DNA from: Flavonifractor avistercoris
GTDB lineage: Bacteria > Bacillota > Clostridia > Oscillospirales > Oscillospiraceae
NCBI GenBank assembly: GCA_019119085.1
Contig: DWXT01000065.1
Coordinates: 1-45,959 of the forward strand
Reading direction: 5' to 3'
Length of the DNA stretch: 45,959 bases
Shown one piece after another: positions 37,452-43,967 of this stretch. A program made the translations under genes and the position numbers. The notes below the pieces were generated by a model. It had not been told where the DNA came from and searched no databases. It was given only the letters and a program-made list of their open reading frames with translations. Every line of letters starts with the position of its first letter. Position 1 is the first letter of the stretch.

Positions 37452-39242
37452 TTGTCCAAACGCAACACCTTCTACGGCGCCGCCGCCATCCTGACGGTGA
37501 GCACCATCCTGGTGAAAATCATCGGGGCCATCTTCAAAATCCCGCTGATTGCAATCCTCCCCGAGGAGGCCTACGGCGACTTCAACGGGGCCTATAACAT
37601 CTACTCCTTCTTCCTCACCATCTCCACGGCGGGCCTGCCCGTGGCCCTGTCCAAGACGGTGTCGGAGTGCCACACCCTGGGCCGGGAGAACCAGAAGCGC
37701 CAGGTGTTCCGGATGGCCTTCGGGGCCTTCCTGTTCATGGGCCTGTTCAGCTTTATCTGCATGTCCCTGTTCGGGCAGATCGTGGCCACCTACGTCATCG
37801 GCAACGAGAAGGCCGTGTTCTGCGTGTGGGCCCTGGCCCCGGCGGTGCTGTGCACCTGCTGCTGCTCCGCCTTCCGGGGCTACGCCCAGGGGCACATGAA
37901 CATGCTGCCCACCGCCATCTCCCAGATTATCGAGGCCCTGTGCAAGCTGGTGCTGGGCCTGGGCCTGGCCATGCTCATCATGCGCCTGACCATCTGGCCC
38001 GACGACATCCGCAACCAGCTGGCCGCCTCCGGCGCCCTCATCGGCGTCTCCTTCGGCAGCATCCTGTCGGTGCTCTACCTGGCCTTCAACCACGTCCGCA
38101 CCCGCCGCCGGGAGAGCACGCCCGCCACCGACCGGGCCGACCGGGGCCGCACGGTGCTGGTGCGCCTGCTCAAGCTGGCCATCCCTATCACCCTCAGCTC
38201 CTGCTCCATGTCCCTGGTGACCATCATCGACACCAACCTGGTGAACAACCAGCTCCAGAGCGTGTTCACCGCCATCCAGGGGGGCCTGGCCGGGATTGAG
38301 AACAGCTTTCTGGACATCTTTCCCAAGGCGGTGCAGGTCTTTGCGGAAAACGTGGCCGCCCAGCAGGCGGATCTGTTCAACCAGCTGATGACGGCCTTCC
38401 GGGAGGGAGCCGCGGCCGCCGACTTCGGCACCACTCTGGATCCCATCCTGGACTCGGCCCGCAGCCTGTACGGCACCTACAGCAAGACCATGAGCGTCTA
38501 CAACCTGCCCTTTAACCTGATGATCCCCCTGACCGCCTGCATCGTCCCCGGCATCTCCGCCTGCCTGGCCCGGCGGGACGGCCTGGGGGCCCAGCGCATC
38601 ACCGAGTCGGCCATGCGCATGGCGGCCCTCATCGCCCTGCCCTGCGGCTTCGGCCTCATGGCTCTGGGCGGCCCCATCATGGAGGTCATCGCCCTGGGCA
38701 ACGTGGACACCGGCATCGCCGGCCCCATCCTGTCCATCCTGGGCATCGCCTCCATCTTCGTGTGCTTCCAGCTGGTGGGCACCGCCATCCTCCAGGCCAA
38801 CGGCATCGTCAACCTGCCCATCATCACCGTGATCATCGGCGGTGTCACCAAGATCGTGGTCAACTACACCTTGGTGGGCAACCCCAAGATCATGATCTTC
38901 GGCGCGCCGGTGGGCACCCTGTGCTGCTTCGCGGTGATCTCCACCCTCAACCTGCTCATCATCAAGCGGGCGGTGCCCCATCCGCCCCGCTATCTGGTGG
39001 CCCTGGGCAAGCCCCTGCTGGCCTCGGTGATCATGGCCGCCGCCGCCTGGGGCAGCCACGGCCTGCTCTCCCGGGTGCTCTACGGCAGCCTGGGCAAGGA
39101 TATGCTGGCCACCGCCGGGGCCATCCTGGTGGGCGTGGTGGTCTACGCCGTCCTGGTGCTGGCCCTGCGCACGCTGACCCATGAGGATCTGGAAATGATG
39201 CCCGGCGGCAAGAAGTTGGCGAAGATTCTGCATATCCGCTGA
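37452..39242 (+). CDS. SpoVB/MurJ-like MOP-superfamily lipid flippase
   Basis: A 596-residue polytopic membrane protein with about 14 hydrophobic helices. The N-terminus (KRNTFYGAAAILTVSTILVKIIGAIFKIPL) and the repeated PxALSKTVSE-type text match the SpoVB/polysaccharide-export branch of the MATE/MOP superfamily, which includes peptidoglycan lipid II flippases. An extended loop with FDIF-type text lies near residue 300. The start is TTG at 37452 behind AAGGGGG; no ATG is available before the first helix. It sits between nucleoside-salvage and MazG genes, so its precise role (sporulation, wall, export) is open. Confidence 0.9.
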   Translation: MSKRNTFYGAAAILTVSTILVKIIGAIFKIPLIAILPEEAYGDFNGAYNIYSFFLTISTAGLPVALSKTVSECHTLGRENQKRQVFRMAFGAFLFMGLFSFICMSLFGQIVATYVIGNEKAVFCVWALAPAVLCTCCCSAFRGYAQGHMNMLPTAISQIIEALCKLVLGLGLAMLIMRLTIWPDDIRNQLAASGALIGVSFGSILSVLYLAFNHVRTRRRESTPATDRADRGRTVLVRLLKLAIPITLSSCSMSLVTIIDTNLVNNQLQSVFTAIQGGLAGIENSFLDIFPKAVQVFAENVAAQQADLFNQLMTAFREGAAAADFGTTLDPILDSARSLYGTYSKTMSVYNLPFNLMIPLTACIVPGISACLARRDGLGAQRITESAMRMAALIALPCGFGLMALGGPIMEVIALGNVDTGIAGPILSILGIASIFVCFQLVGTAILQANGIVNLPIITVIIGGVTKIVVNYTLVGNPKIMIFGAPVGTLCCFAVISTLNLLIIKRAVPHPPRYLVALGKPLLASVIMAAAAWGSHGLLSRVLYGSLGKDMLATAGAILVGVVVYAVLVLALRTLTHEDLEMMPGGKKLAKILHIR

Positions 39243-39279
39243 GATTTTTGGAAAAAAAGGTTGCAGGAGGCCATGAAAT

Positions 39280-40068
39280 ATGGTAGATTTTCAGTATAAG
39301 GATTCCTACGGCGTCAAGGACTTGGAGGAAATTGTCCGCATACTCCGCGCCCCCGGGGGCTGCCCCTGGGATGCGGAGCAGACCCACCAGTCCATCCGCC
39401 GGAATTTCCTGGAGGAGGCCTATGAGGCCGTGGAGGCCATCGACGAGGGCAGCCCTGAGCACCTGGAGGAGGAGCTGGGGGACGTGCTGCTCCAGGTGGT
39501 GATGCACGCCCGCATGGAGCAGGAGGCCGGCCGGTTCGATCTGGACGGCGTGGCCGACGGCATCTGCAAAAAGCTCATCTACCGCCACCCCCACGTGTTC
39601 GGGGATGTGGCGGTGTCCGGCACCGGGGAGGTGCTCTCCAACTGGGAGGCCCTCAAGCGCAAGGAAAAGGGACAGGCCACCAACACCGACGCGCTGGAGG
39701 CCGTGGCCCGCGCCCTGCCCGCCCTGTGGCGGGCGGAGAAGGTGCAGAAGAAGGCCCGGAAGGCCGGCTTCGACTGGCCCGACGTGTCCGGTGCGCTGGA
39801 CAAGCTGTCCGAGGAGCTGGAGGAGTTGAAGACCGCCGCGGCCGAGGGCACCAACGTGGCCGAGGAGCTGGGCGACCTGCTCTTCTCCGCCGTCAACGCC
39901 GCCCGCTTCCTCAAGGTGGATCCGGAGGACGCCCTCAACGGGGCCACCGACAAGTTTATCGGCCGCTTCCGGAAGGTGGAGGCCCAGGCCGCCGCCCAGG
40001 GGAAAGCCATGGAGGACATGAGCCTGGAGGAGCTGGACGCGCTGTGGGAGCGCGCGAAGGAGACTTAA
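39280..40068 (+). CDS. mazG: Nucleoside triphosphate pyrophosphohydrolase MazG
   Basis: House-cleaning NTP pyrophosphohydrolase, 262 residues (E. coli MazG 263), with two MazG domains: CPWDAEQTHQS, EEAYEAVEAID and EELGDVLLQVVMHARM in the first; EELEELKTA and EELGDLLFSAVNAARFL in the second. The acidic metal-binding ExxE/D residues are intact. GCAGGAGG lies 9 nt before ATG 39280. It precedes the HU gene by 74 bp, a common Firmicutes neighbourhood (mazG-hup-rqcP). Confidence 0.96.
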   Translation: MVDFQYKDSYGVKDLEEIVRILRAPGGCPWDAEQTHQSIRRNFLEEAYEAVEAIDEGSPEHLEEELGDVLLQVVMHARMEQEAGRFDLDGVADGICKKLIYRHPHVFGDVAVSGTGEVLSNWEALKRKEKGQATNTDALEAVARALPALWRAEKVQKKARKAGFDWPDVSGALDKLSEELEELKTAAAEGTNVAEELGDLLFSAVNAARFLKVDPEDALNGATDKFIGRFRKVEAQAAAQGKAMEDMSLEELDALWERAKET

Positions 40069-40142
40069 GGGCGGTTTCCGCCTTAAGTAATAGTACCAAG
40101 AACGGGGGGCAGCCCCCAGAAAACACAGGAGGAGCAAGTGAC

Positions 40143-40418
40143 ATGAATAAAGCAGAACTCATCAATGCCGCCGCCGAGAAGGCCGGCCTGTCCAAGAAGG
40201 ATACCGAGGCCGCCGTCAACGCCGCCATCGACGTCATCTCCCAGTGCCTGGCCGAGGGCGACAAGGTTCAGCTGGTGGGCTTCGGCGCCTTCGAGGTGAA
40301 GAGCCGCGCCGAGCGCATCGGCCGCAACCCCAAGACCAAGGAGAGCATCAAGATCCCCGCCTCCAAGGTGCCCGTCTTCAAGCCCGGCAAGGCGCTGAAG
40401 GACATCGTTGCCAAGTAA
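40143..40418 (+). CDS. hup: HU-family nucleoid protein
   Basis: A 91-residue histone-like DNA-bending protein: MNKAELINAAAEKAGLSKKD, then LVGFGAFEV and RIGRNPKTKE, with the arm residues and C-terminal VPVFKPGKALKD. AGGAGGAG precedes the ATG. Strong SD and terminator fit high expression. It is followed by the 5' end of the S4 gene, originally about 65 bp downstream. Confidence 0.97.
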   Translation: MNKAELINAAAEKAGLSKKDTEAAVNAAIDVISQCLAEGDKVQLVGFGAFEVKSRAERIGRNPKTKESIKIPASKVPVFKPGKALKDIVAK

Positions 40419-40438
40419 GCAGGTTTTGTAATGATACC

Positions 40439-40474
40439 GGGGCCGCCGCGTGTTCGCGGCGGCCCCGTGGTTTT
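40439..40474 (+). terminator. Terminator of hup
   Basis: GGGGCCGCCGCG (40439-40450) pairs over 12 bp with its complement (40455-40466), followed by GTGGTTTT. The GTGGTTTT is also present just before the second copy of the S4 start (40696-40703). Confidence 0.8.
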
Positions 40475-40483
40475 GGAGGAATC

Positions 40484-40549
40484 ATGCGGCTGGACAAATG
40501 GCTGAAGGTCTCCCGCCTGATCAAAAGGCGCACCCCGCAAAATCCCTGA
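40484..40549 (+). pseudogene. Duplicated 5' fragment of the S4 gene, 21 aa
   Basis: It reads MRLDKWLKVSRLIKRRT, identical in protein to the start of the gene at 40704, then PQNP and a stop inside the insert. The 51-nt copy (40484-40534) differs from the functional copy (40704-40754) at one position. It keeps the strong GGAGGAATC SD, which is missing from the functional copy. It could act as a leader peptide or simply be the displaced start. Confidence 0.8.
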
Positions 40550-40695
40550 TTTTGCGGGGGCCCCGGATTCCATCCGGGCCGCCGGAAGTGAATTCCGGCG
40601 GCCGCAAGGCGCCCTGACGGGCGCGCTTGCACGGCGGTTCCCGCCGGCGGCCTCCCAAGGAGGCCGCGGTGCGCCGATTTTACTCCCAAAGGATT
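40535..40695 (+). mobile_element. 5'-end insert in the S4 gene (161 bp), hairpin-rich
   Basis: Lies between two copies of the S4 start region. Contains stems CCCCGCAAAATC/GATTTTGCGGGG (about 40533-40559), CCGGAT/ATCCGG (about 40562-40576), GCCGCCGGAA/TTCCGGCGGC (about 40579-40603), and GC-rich stems ending GGCGGCCTCC/GAGGCCGC. No ORF. The length is close to the other two 5'-end inserts (168 and 152 bp), but their linkers are not recognisable here. Confidence 0.7.
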
Positions 40696-40703
40696 GTGGT
40701 TTT

Positions 40704-40946
40704 ATGCGACTGGACAAATGGCTGAAGGTCTCCCGCCTGATCAAAAGGCGCACCGTGGCCAACGAGGCCTGCGACAACCAGCGGGTCACCGCCAACGGCA
40801 GGCCGGTGAAGGCCAGCTACGACGTGAAGGAGGGGGACGTGCTGGAGCTGCGTTTCGGGGAGCGCACCGTGAAGGTGGAGGTGCTCTCCGTGGCCGAGCA
40901 CGTGGGCAAGGCAGACGCCCCGGCCCTCTACCGGGAGCTGCGATAG
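40704..40946 (+). CDS. rqcP: S4-domain RNA-binding protein, RqcP/Hsp15-like
   Basis: An 80-residue protein consisting of one S4 domain (MRLDKWLKVSRLIKRRTVANEACDNQRVTANG) with a short tail, the size and type of RqcP (YabO), which works with RqcH and the 50S subunit in ribosome quality control. The position after mazG and hup agrees with that. The present SD is AAAGGA at about 10 nt, weaker than the GGAGGAATC of the duplicated upstream start. Its 5' end is a near-identical second copy produced by the insertion at 40535-40695. Confidence 0.9.
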   Translation: MRLDKWLKVSRLIKRRTVANEACDNQRVTANGRPVKASYDVKEGDVLELRFGERTVKVEVLSVAEHVGKADAPALYRELR

Positions 40947-40956
40947 AGCGGACATC

Positions 40957-40990
40957 AAAACGGGGGCGGCCGCAGATGCGGCCGCCCCCG
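40957..40990 (-). terminator. Terminator of the tyrosine operon
   Basis: A 12-bp perfect stem GGGGGCGGCCGC with its complement (40962-40973 with 40978-40989). On the minus strand it is followed by G and TTTT (40957-40960), about 12 bp after the tyrA stop; it may also serve the convergent rqcP. Confidence 0.8.
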
Positions 40991-41001
40991 CTGCCTGCGC
41001 C

Positions 41002-41862
41002 CTATTCCAATAAATCCGGGCCGGGCAGATCCATCTGCCGCTTGCGGGCGGCGGAGTGGGCCAGCTTGTCCGCCAGGGCGTCCCGGTCGCCGGAGGCCAG
41101 GGTGTCCCGGTAAGCCTGGAGGTTGCCCAGCAGCCGGTCCAGCACCGAGAGCAGGGCGGGCCGGTTGAGGGAGAACAGTTGAGTCCAAAGCCCCACATCC
41201 AGGGCGGCTACCCGGGTGCAGCCTCGGAAGGAGGAGCCCTCAAAGCCCCGGCAGTCAAACAGCTCCGGGTCGTCGCACACCGCCACGGCGATGATGTGCA
41301 TCACCTGGCTGGTGTAGGCGATCAGGGCGTCGTGGGCCTCCGCCGTGGTGCGGCACACATCCTTGCAGCCGATGTACTCCGCCAGCCGCTCCAGCAGGGC
41401 GATGTGCTCCGGTTTGCTGCTCTCCCGGGGCACCAGCAGGAAGTGGGAGCCCCGGAACATCTCGGCAAAGGCGTGCTCCACACCGGAGAATTCGGTGCCC
41501 GCCATGGGGTGGCAGCCGATGAAGTCCACCGTGTCCGGCAGCACCGCCGCCGCCTCCAGAATGGCGGTCTTGATGCCGCACACGTCCCACACCAGGGCAC
41601 CGGGCTTGAACTGCTCCCTGTACTGGGCCAGGAAGTCCACGATCCCCTGGGGGTGGAGGGCCAGGGCCACCACGTCGGCCTTGGGCACCACATCGGCGGC
41701 CTTTTCCGTGACCCGGTCGCCCACCCCGTGCTCGGCGGCGTAGCGCAGCGTGGGCTGGGACACGTCCACGCCCACAATCTCAAAATCCTCAAAGCCCTTC
41801 AGGGCCAGGGCCAGCGAGCCGCCAATGAGGCCCAGGCCCACAATGACAAGGGTGCGTTTCAT
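41002..41862 (-). CDS. tyrA: Prephenate dehydrogenase
   Basis: Oxidative decarboxylation of prephenate to 4-hydroxyphenylpyruvate, the committed step to tyrosine. 286 residues, Rossmann motif GLGLIGGSLA (residues 8-17), then the family segments IGCHPMAGTEFSGVEHA (catalytic His), SQVMHIIAVAV and GSSFRGCTRVA. MKRT at 41862 is chosen since the duplicated upstream copy starts there too; MAEMKR (41871) has no room for an SD. It follows DAHP synthase on the same strand, behind the Tyr-rich leader. The SD, start and first 15 codons are duplicated upstream around a 152-bp insert, leaving this copy intact. Confidence 0.93.
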   Translation of the reverse strand: MKRTLVIVGLGLIGGSLALALKGFEDFEIVGVDVSQPTLRYAAEHGVGDRVTEKAADVVPKADVVALALHPQGIVDFLAQYREQFKPGALVWDVCGIKTAILEAAAVLPDTVDFIGCHPMAGTEFSGVEHAFAEMFRGSHFLLVPRESSKPEHIALLERLAEYIGCKDVCRTTAEAHDALIAYTSQVMHIIAVAVCDDPELFDCRGFEGSSFRGCTRVAALDVGLWTQLFSLNRPALLSVLDRLLGNLQAYRDTLASGDRDALADKLAHSAARKRQMDLPGPDLLE

Positions 41863-41878
41863 CTCTGCCATTCCTCCT

Positions 41879-42030
41879 AATCGCTGCGGGCCTTATTGGC
41901 GGCTCGGCCGCGCGTCAGCGCGTCCAAGCGTTTTGACGCCCGCGTCAAAACCTTGATGCCGGGCGAATTCATTTCGCCCGAGCAGATAAAATCATTTGGG
42001 AACCCGCACGGCGCCCTGCGCCGGGTGGGC
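41879..42030 (-). mobile_element. 5'-end insert, linker-conserved class, copy B (152 bp)
   Basis: Flanked by 61- and 59-bp direct repeats (41818-41878 and 42031-42089) holding the tyrA SD, start and first 15 codons. Plus-strand order: stem near 41906-41922; CCAAGC (41924-41929); stem GTTTTGACG/CGTCAAAAC (41930-41951); CTTGATGCC (41952-41960); stem GGGCGAA/TTCGCCC (41961-41979); GAGCAGATAAAATC (41980-41993); a GC stem with the same internal G-T wobble as in copy A. All three linkers equal those at 6954-7022. Confidence 0.82.
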
Positions 42031-42075
42031 GCCGCCGATGAGGCCCAGGCCCACAATGACAAGGGTGCGTTTCAT
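41992..42075 (-). pseudogene. Duplicated 5' fragment of tyrA, 27 aa
   Basis: MKRTLVIVGLGLIGG, identical to the tyrA N-terminus, followed by 12 element-derived residues and a TGA in the GAGCAGATAAAATC linker. The SD AGGAGG at 8 nt is as good as or better than that of the functional copy (10 nt). It may be translated as a short leader between aroF and tyrA. Confidence 0.78.
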
Positions 42076-42093
42076 ATACCATTCCTCCTGACC

Positions 42094-42117
42094 GGCGGGG
42101 GCGAGCCCCCGCCCTAC
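42094..42117 (-). repeat. GTAG-type REP-like hairpin between aroF and tyrA
   Basis: On the minus strand GTAG is followed by GGCGGGGGC-TC-GCCCCCGCC. The format is the same as in the units at 5521, 5614, 8769, 34978 and 35055, with another stem sequence. Confidence 0.7.
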
Positions 42118-42147
42118 GATTCAGAGCCGTGAGCGGTCTGTCCCCAG

Positions 42148-43164
42148 TTACAGCTCCCGGCCGGCGCAGGGGGCCAGCTGGGCCAGCCTGCCCATGAGGG
42201 CGTCGAACTGCTCCGGGGTGATGGACTGGGCCCCGTCGCACAGGGCATGGGGCGGGTCGTTGTGCACCTCGATGAGCAGGCCGTCGGCCCCGGCGGCGAC
42301 GGCCGCCATGCTCATCCGCTCCACCATCCACGCCTTGCCGCAGGCGTGGGAGGGATCCACCACTACCGGCAGGTGGGACAGCTGCTTCACCGCCAGCACG
42401 GCGGAGAGATCCAGGGTGTTGCGGGTGAAGGTCTCAAAGGTGCGGATGCCCCGCTCGCAGAGGATCACCTTGTTGTTGCCGCCGGCCATGATGTACTCCG
42501 CGCTCATGAGCCACTCCTCGATGGTGGAGGACAATCCCCGCTTGAGCAGGATGGGTTTGGAGGTCTTGCCCAGCTGCTTCAAAAGGTCGAAGTTCTGCAT
42601 GTTCCGCGCCCCCACCTGGATCACGTCCACGCACATCTCGAACATCTCCACGTTGTCGGTGGACATGATCTCGGTGACGATGGGCAGGCCGGTGGCCGCC
42701 TTGGCCTCCTGGAGCAGGCGGATGCCGTCGTTGCCCATGCCCTGGAAGGAGTAGGGGGAGGTGCGGGGCTTGAAGGCGCCCCCGCGCAGGGCGGCGGCGC
42801 CGCTGGCCTTTACGGCCCTGGCCACGGCCACGATCTGCTCCTCGCTCTCCACCGAGCAGGGCCCGGCGATCACCGCCAGCTTTTTGCCGCCCACGGCGGC
42901 GCCGCCGCCCAGGTCGATCACCGAGTCCTCCGGGTGGTACTTCCGGTTGGACTTCTTGTAGGGCTCGGTGACCCGCATGACCCGATCCACGCCGGGCAGC
43001 AGGGACAGCTTCTCCTGGTCGATGTGCTCGGCATTGCCCTCCGCGCCCAGGATGGTGGTCTCCGCCCCCTTGGACACCATGACCTTGACGCCGCCCTCCT
43101 CCATGGTGTGAATGGCGGCCTCCAGCTGCTCAGGGGTGAACTCCCGCTTCATAATGACGACCAT
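42148..43164 (-). CDS. aroF: 3-deoxy-7-phosphoheptulonate (DAHP) synthase
   Basis: First step of aromatic amino-acid synthesis, condensing PEP and erythrose-4-phosphate. 338 residues, the length of the Thermotoga-type class I-beta enzyme: an N-terminal ferredoxin-like regulatory domain (about 1-70), which in that family binds Tyr/Phe, then the KDO8P-synthase-like barrel with IAGPCSVES, RGGAFKPRTSPYSFQG, QVGARNMQNFDLL, LLKRGLSST, ICERGIRTFE-type text and PVVVDPSHACG. ATG at 43164 has AAAGGAG at 9 nt. A Tyr-codon-rich leader and a terminator lie upstream, and tyrA lies downstream. Confidence 0.95.
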   Translation of the reverse strand: MVVIMKREFTPEQLEAAIHTMEEGGVKVMVSKGAETTILGAEGNAEHIDQEKLSLLPGVDRVMRVTEPYKKSNRKYHPEDSVIDLGGGAAVGGKKLAVIAGPCSVESEEQIVAVARAVKASGAAALRGGAFKPRTSPYSFQGMGNDGIRLLQEAKAATGLPIVTEIMSTDNVEMFEMCVDVIQVGARNMQNFDLLKQLGKTSKPILLKRGLSSTIEEWLMSAEYIMAGGNNKVILCERGIRTFETFTRNTLDLSAVLAVKQLSHLPVVVDPSHACGKAWMVERMSMAAVAAGADGLLIEVHNDPPHALCDGAQSITPEQFDALMGRLAQLAPCAGREL

Positions 43165-43195
43165 ATTCCAAAACTCCTTTCCAAATTCCAAAAAC

Positions 43196-43230
43196 AAAAA
43201 ACCCGCGTCCGCCCAAAGGCGGCCGCGGGT
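43196..43230 (-). terminator. Attenuator terminator before aroF
   Basis: On the minus strand ACCCGCG-G-CCGCC (43218-43230) pairs with GGCGG-A-CGCGGGT (43201-43213) with one mismatch, followed by a T run and then GTTTTT (43191-43200). It lies between the leader peptide and the aroF SD. Confidence 0.85.
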
Positions 43231-43275
43231 TCCATGAACTCTGTGCAGAGTGTCCCGGGTTCCCTGGCTGGCCGG

Positions 43276-43347
43276 TTATGGGCAGGCAAAAGCACCGCTA
43301 TCGTAATAGCGGTAATAGCCGTACTCATAACCGATGGCCTTGCACAT
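43276..43347 (-). CDS. Tyrosine-rich attenuator leader peptide, 23 aa
   Basis: MCKAIGYEYGYYRYYDSGAFACP: six of nine residues from 7 to 15 are Tyr, an arrangement expected for ribosome-mediated attenuation sensing charged tRNA-Tyr. It follows the promoter (43376-43404) and an AAGGAG about 12 nt before the ATG, and precedes the terminator at 43196-43230. Stalling at the Tyr codons would free the downstream ACTCTG/CAGAGT region to form alternatives to the terminator. It is too short for usual gene calling. The target operon (DAHP synthase with regulatory domain, prephenate dehydrogenase) is the tyrosine branch, which supports the reading. Confidence 0.88.
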   Translation of the reverse strand: MCKAIGYEYGYYRYYDSGAFACP

Positions 43348-43375
43348 GAACGGGTCACACTCCTTCTTGTGAGAG

Positions 43376-43404
43376 ACTTTAGCACGTTTTGGTGTGAAAG
43401 TCAA
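43376..43404 (-). promoter_or_regulatory. Promoter of the tyrosine operon
   Basis: On the minus strand TTGACT (43399-43404), 17 nt, TAAAGT (43376-43381), about 20 nt before the leader-peptide SD. Confidence 0.82.
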
Positions 43405-43417
43405 GAGGAAATTATCC

Positions 43418-43446
43418 TTGATTTCCTACCTCTATTATGGTATTAT
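43418..43446 (+). promoter_or_regulatory. Promoter of the Rrf2 regulator gene
   Basis: TTGATT (43418-43423), 17 nt, TATTAT (43441-43446). It is divergent from the tyrosine-operon promoter; the two -35 hexamers are 13 bp apart. Confidence 0.75.
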
Positions 43447-43470
43447 ATTGTCAGAAAAGGTGGGATAGGC

Positions 43471-43908
43471 ATGAAAATTTCCACGAAGGGCCGCTACGCC
43501 CTGCGCCTGATGCTGGACATCGCCCTGAACAGCCACGGCGCGGCGGTGCCCCTGCGGGACGTGGCCCAGCGGCAGGAGATCTCGGATAAATACCTGGAGC
43601 AGATCGTGACCCAGCTCTCCCGGGCGGGCCTGGTGCGCTCGGTGCGGGGGGCCGGCGGCGGCTACCTGCTGACCCGGGAGCCGGAGGAGTACACCGTGGG
43701 GGAGATCCTGCGGGTGCTGGAGGGCAACCTGGCCCCGGTGAGCTGTGTGGATCAGGACGACACCTGCCGCTGCGGCCGGGCCGACCGGTGCGTCACCATG
43801 GAGGTGTGGCAGCAGATCCAGGCCGCCGTCTCCGGCGTGGTGGATCACCTGACCCTGGCGGATCTGGTAAACCGGTATCACGACAAATGCGGCGGCGAAA
43901 CCGCGTAA
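43471..43908 (+). CDS. Rrf2-family transcriptional regulator
   Basis: 145 residues with the Rrf2 opening MKISTKGRYALRLMLDIAL, winged HTH (VPLRDVAQRQEISDKYLEQIVTQLSRAGLVRSVRGAGGGYLL) and a cysteine cluster CVDQDDTCRCGRADRC (about 95-110) of the type that holds an Fe-S cluster in IscR; CymR-type members lack it. AAAGG precedes the ATG. It converges with cysteine synthase. Regulation of cysteine or Fe-S metabolism is plausible, but the target is not shown by sequence. Confidence 0.93.
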   Translation: MKISTKGRYALRLMLDIALNSHGAAVPLRDVAQRQEISDKYLEQIVTQLSRAGLVRSVRGAGGGYLLTREPEEYTVGEILRVLEGNLAPVSCVDQDDTCRCGRADRCVTMEVWQQIQAAVSGVVDHLTLADLVNRYHDKCGGETA

Positions 43909-43916
43909 AACAGTCC

Positions 43917-43953
43917 AAAATCCCCGCCACGGCATAGCCGTGGCGGGGATTTT
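43917..43953. terminator. Bidirectional terminator between rrf2 and cysK
   Basis: AAAATCCCCGCCACGGC (43917-43933) pairs over 17 bp with 43937-43953 around an ATA loop, giving a T run on both strands. Confidence 0.92.
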
Positions 43954-43967
43954 GCTGTCTGCGCCCG

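Noticed and set aside
36417..39242. A 941-codon plus-strand ORF starting inside mtaD
   Set aside because: Only its last 596 codons are real (the flippase from TTG 37452); the rest is an out-of-frame reading of mtaD.
41877..42062. A 61-codon ORF through the tyrA insert with peptide DFICSGEMNSPGIKVL similar to that in the racemase insert
   Set aside because: The shared peptide follows from the identical DNA linkers; in tyrA the fragment's own frame stops in the linker, so no common coding function is supported.
43149..43385. A 78-codon minus-strand ORF overlapping the Tyr-rich leader and terminator
   Set aside because: Its GTG sits almost on the SD, it runs through the terminator and T run, and the alternative 23-codon frame explains the region better.
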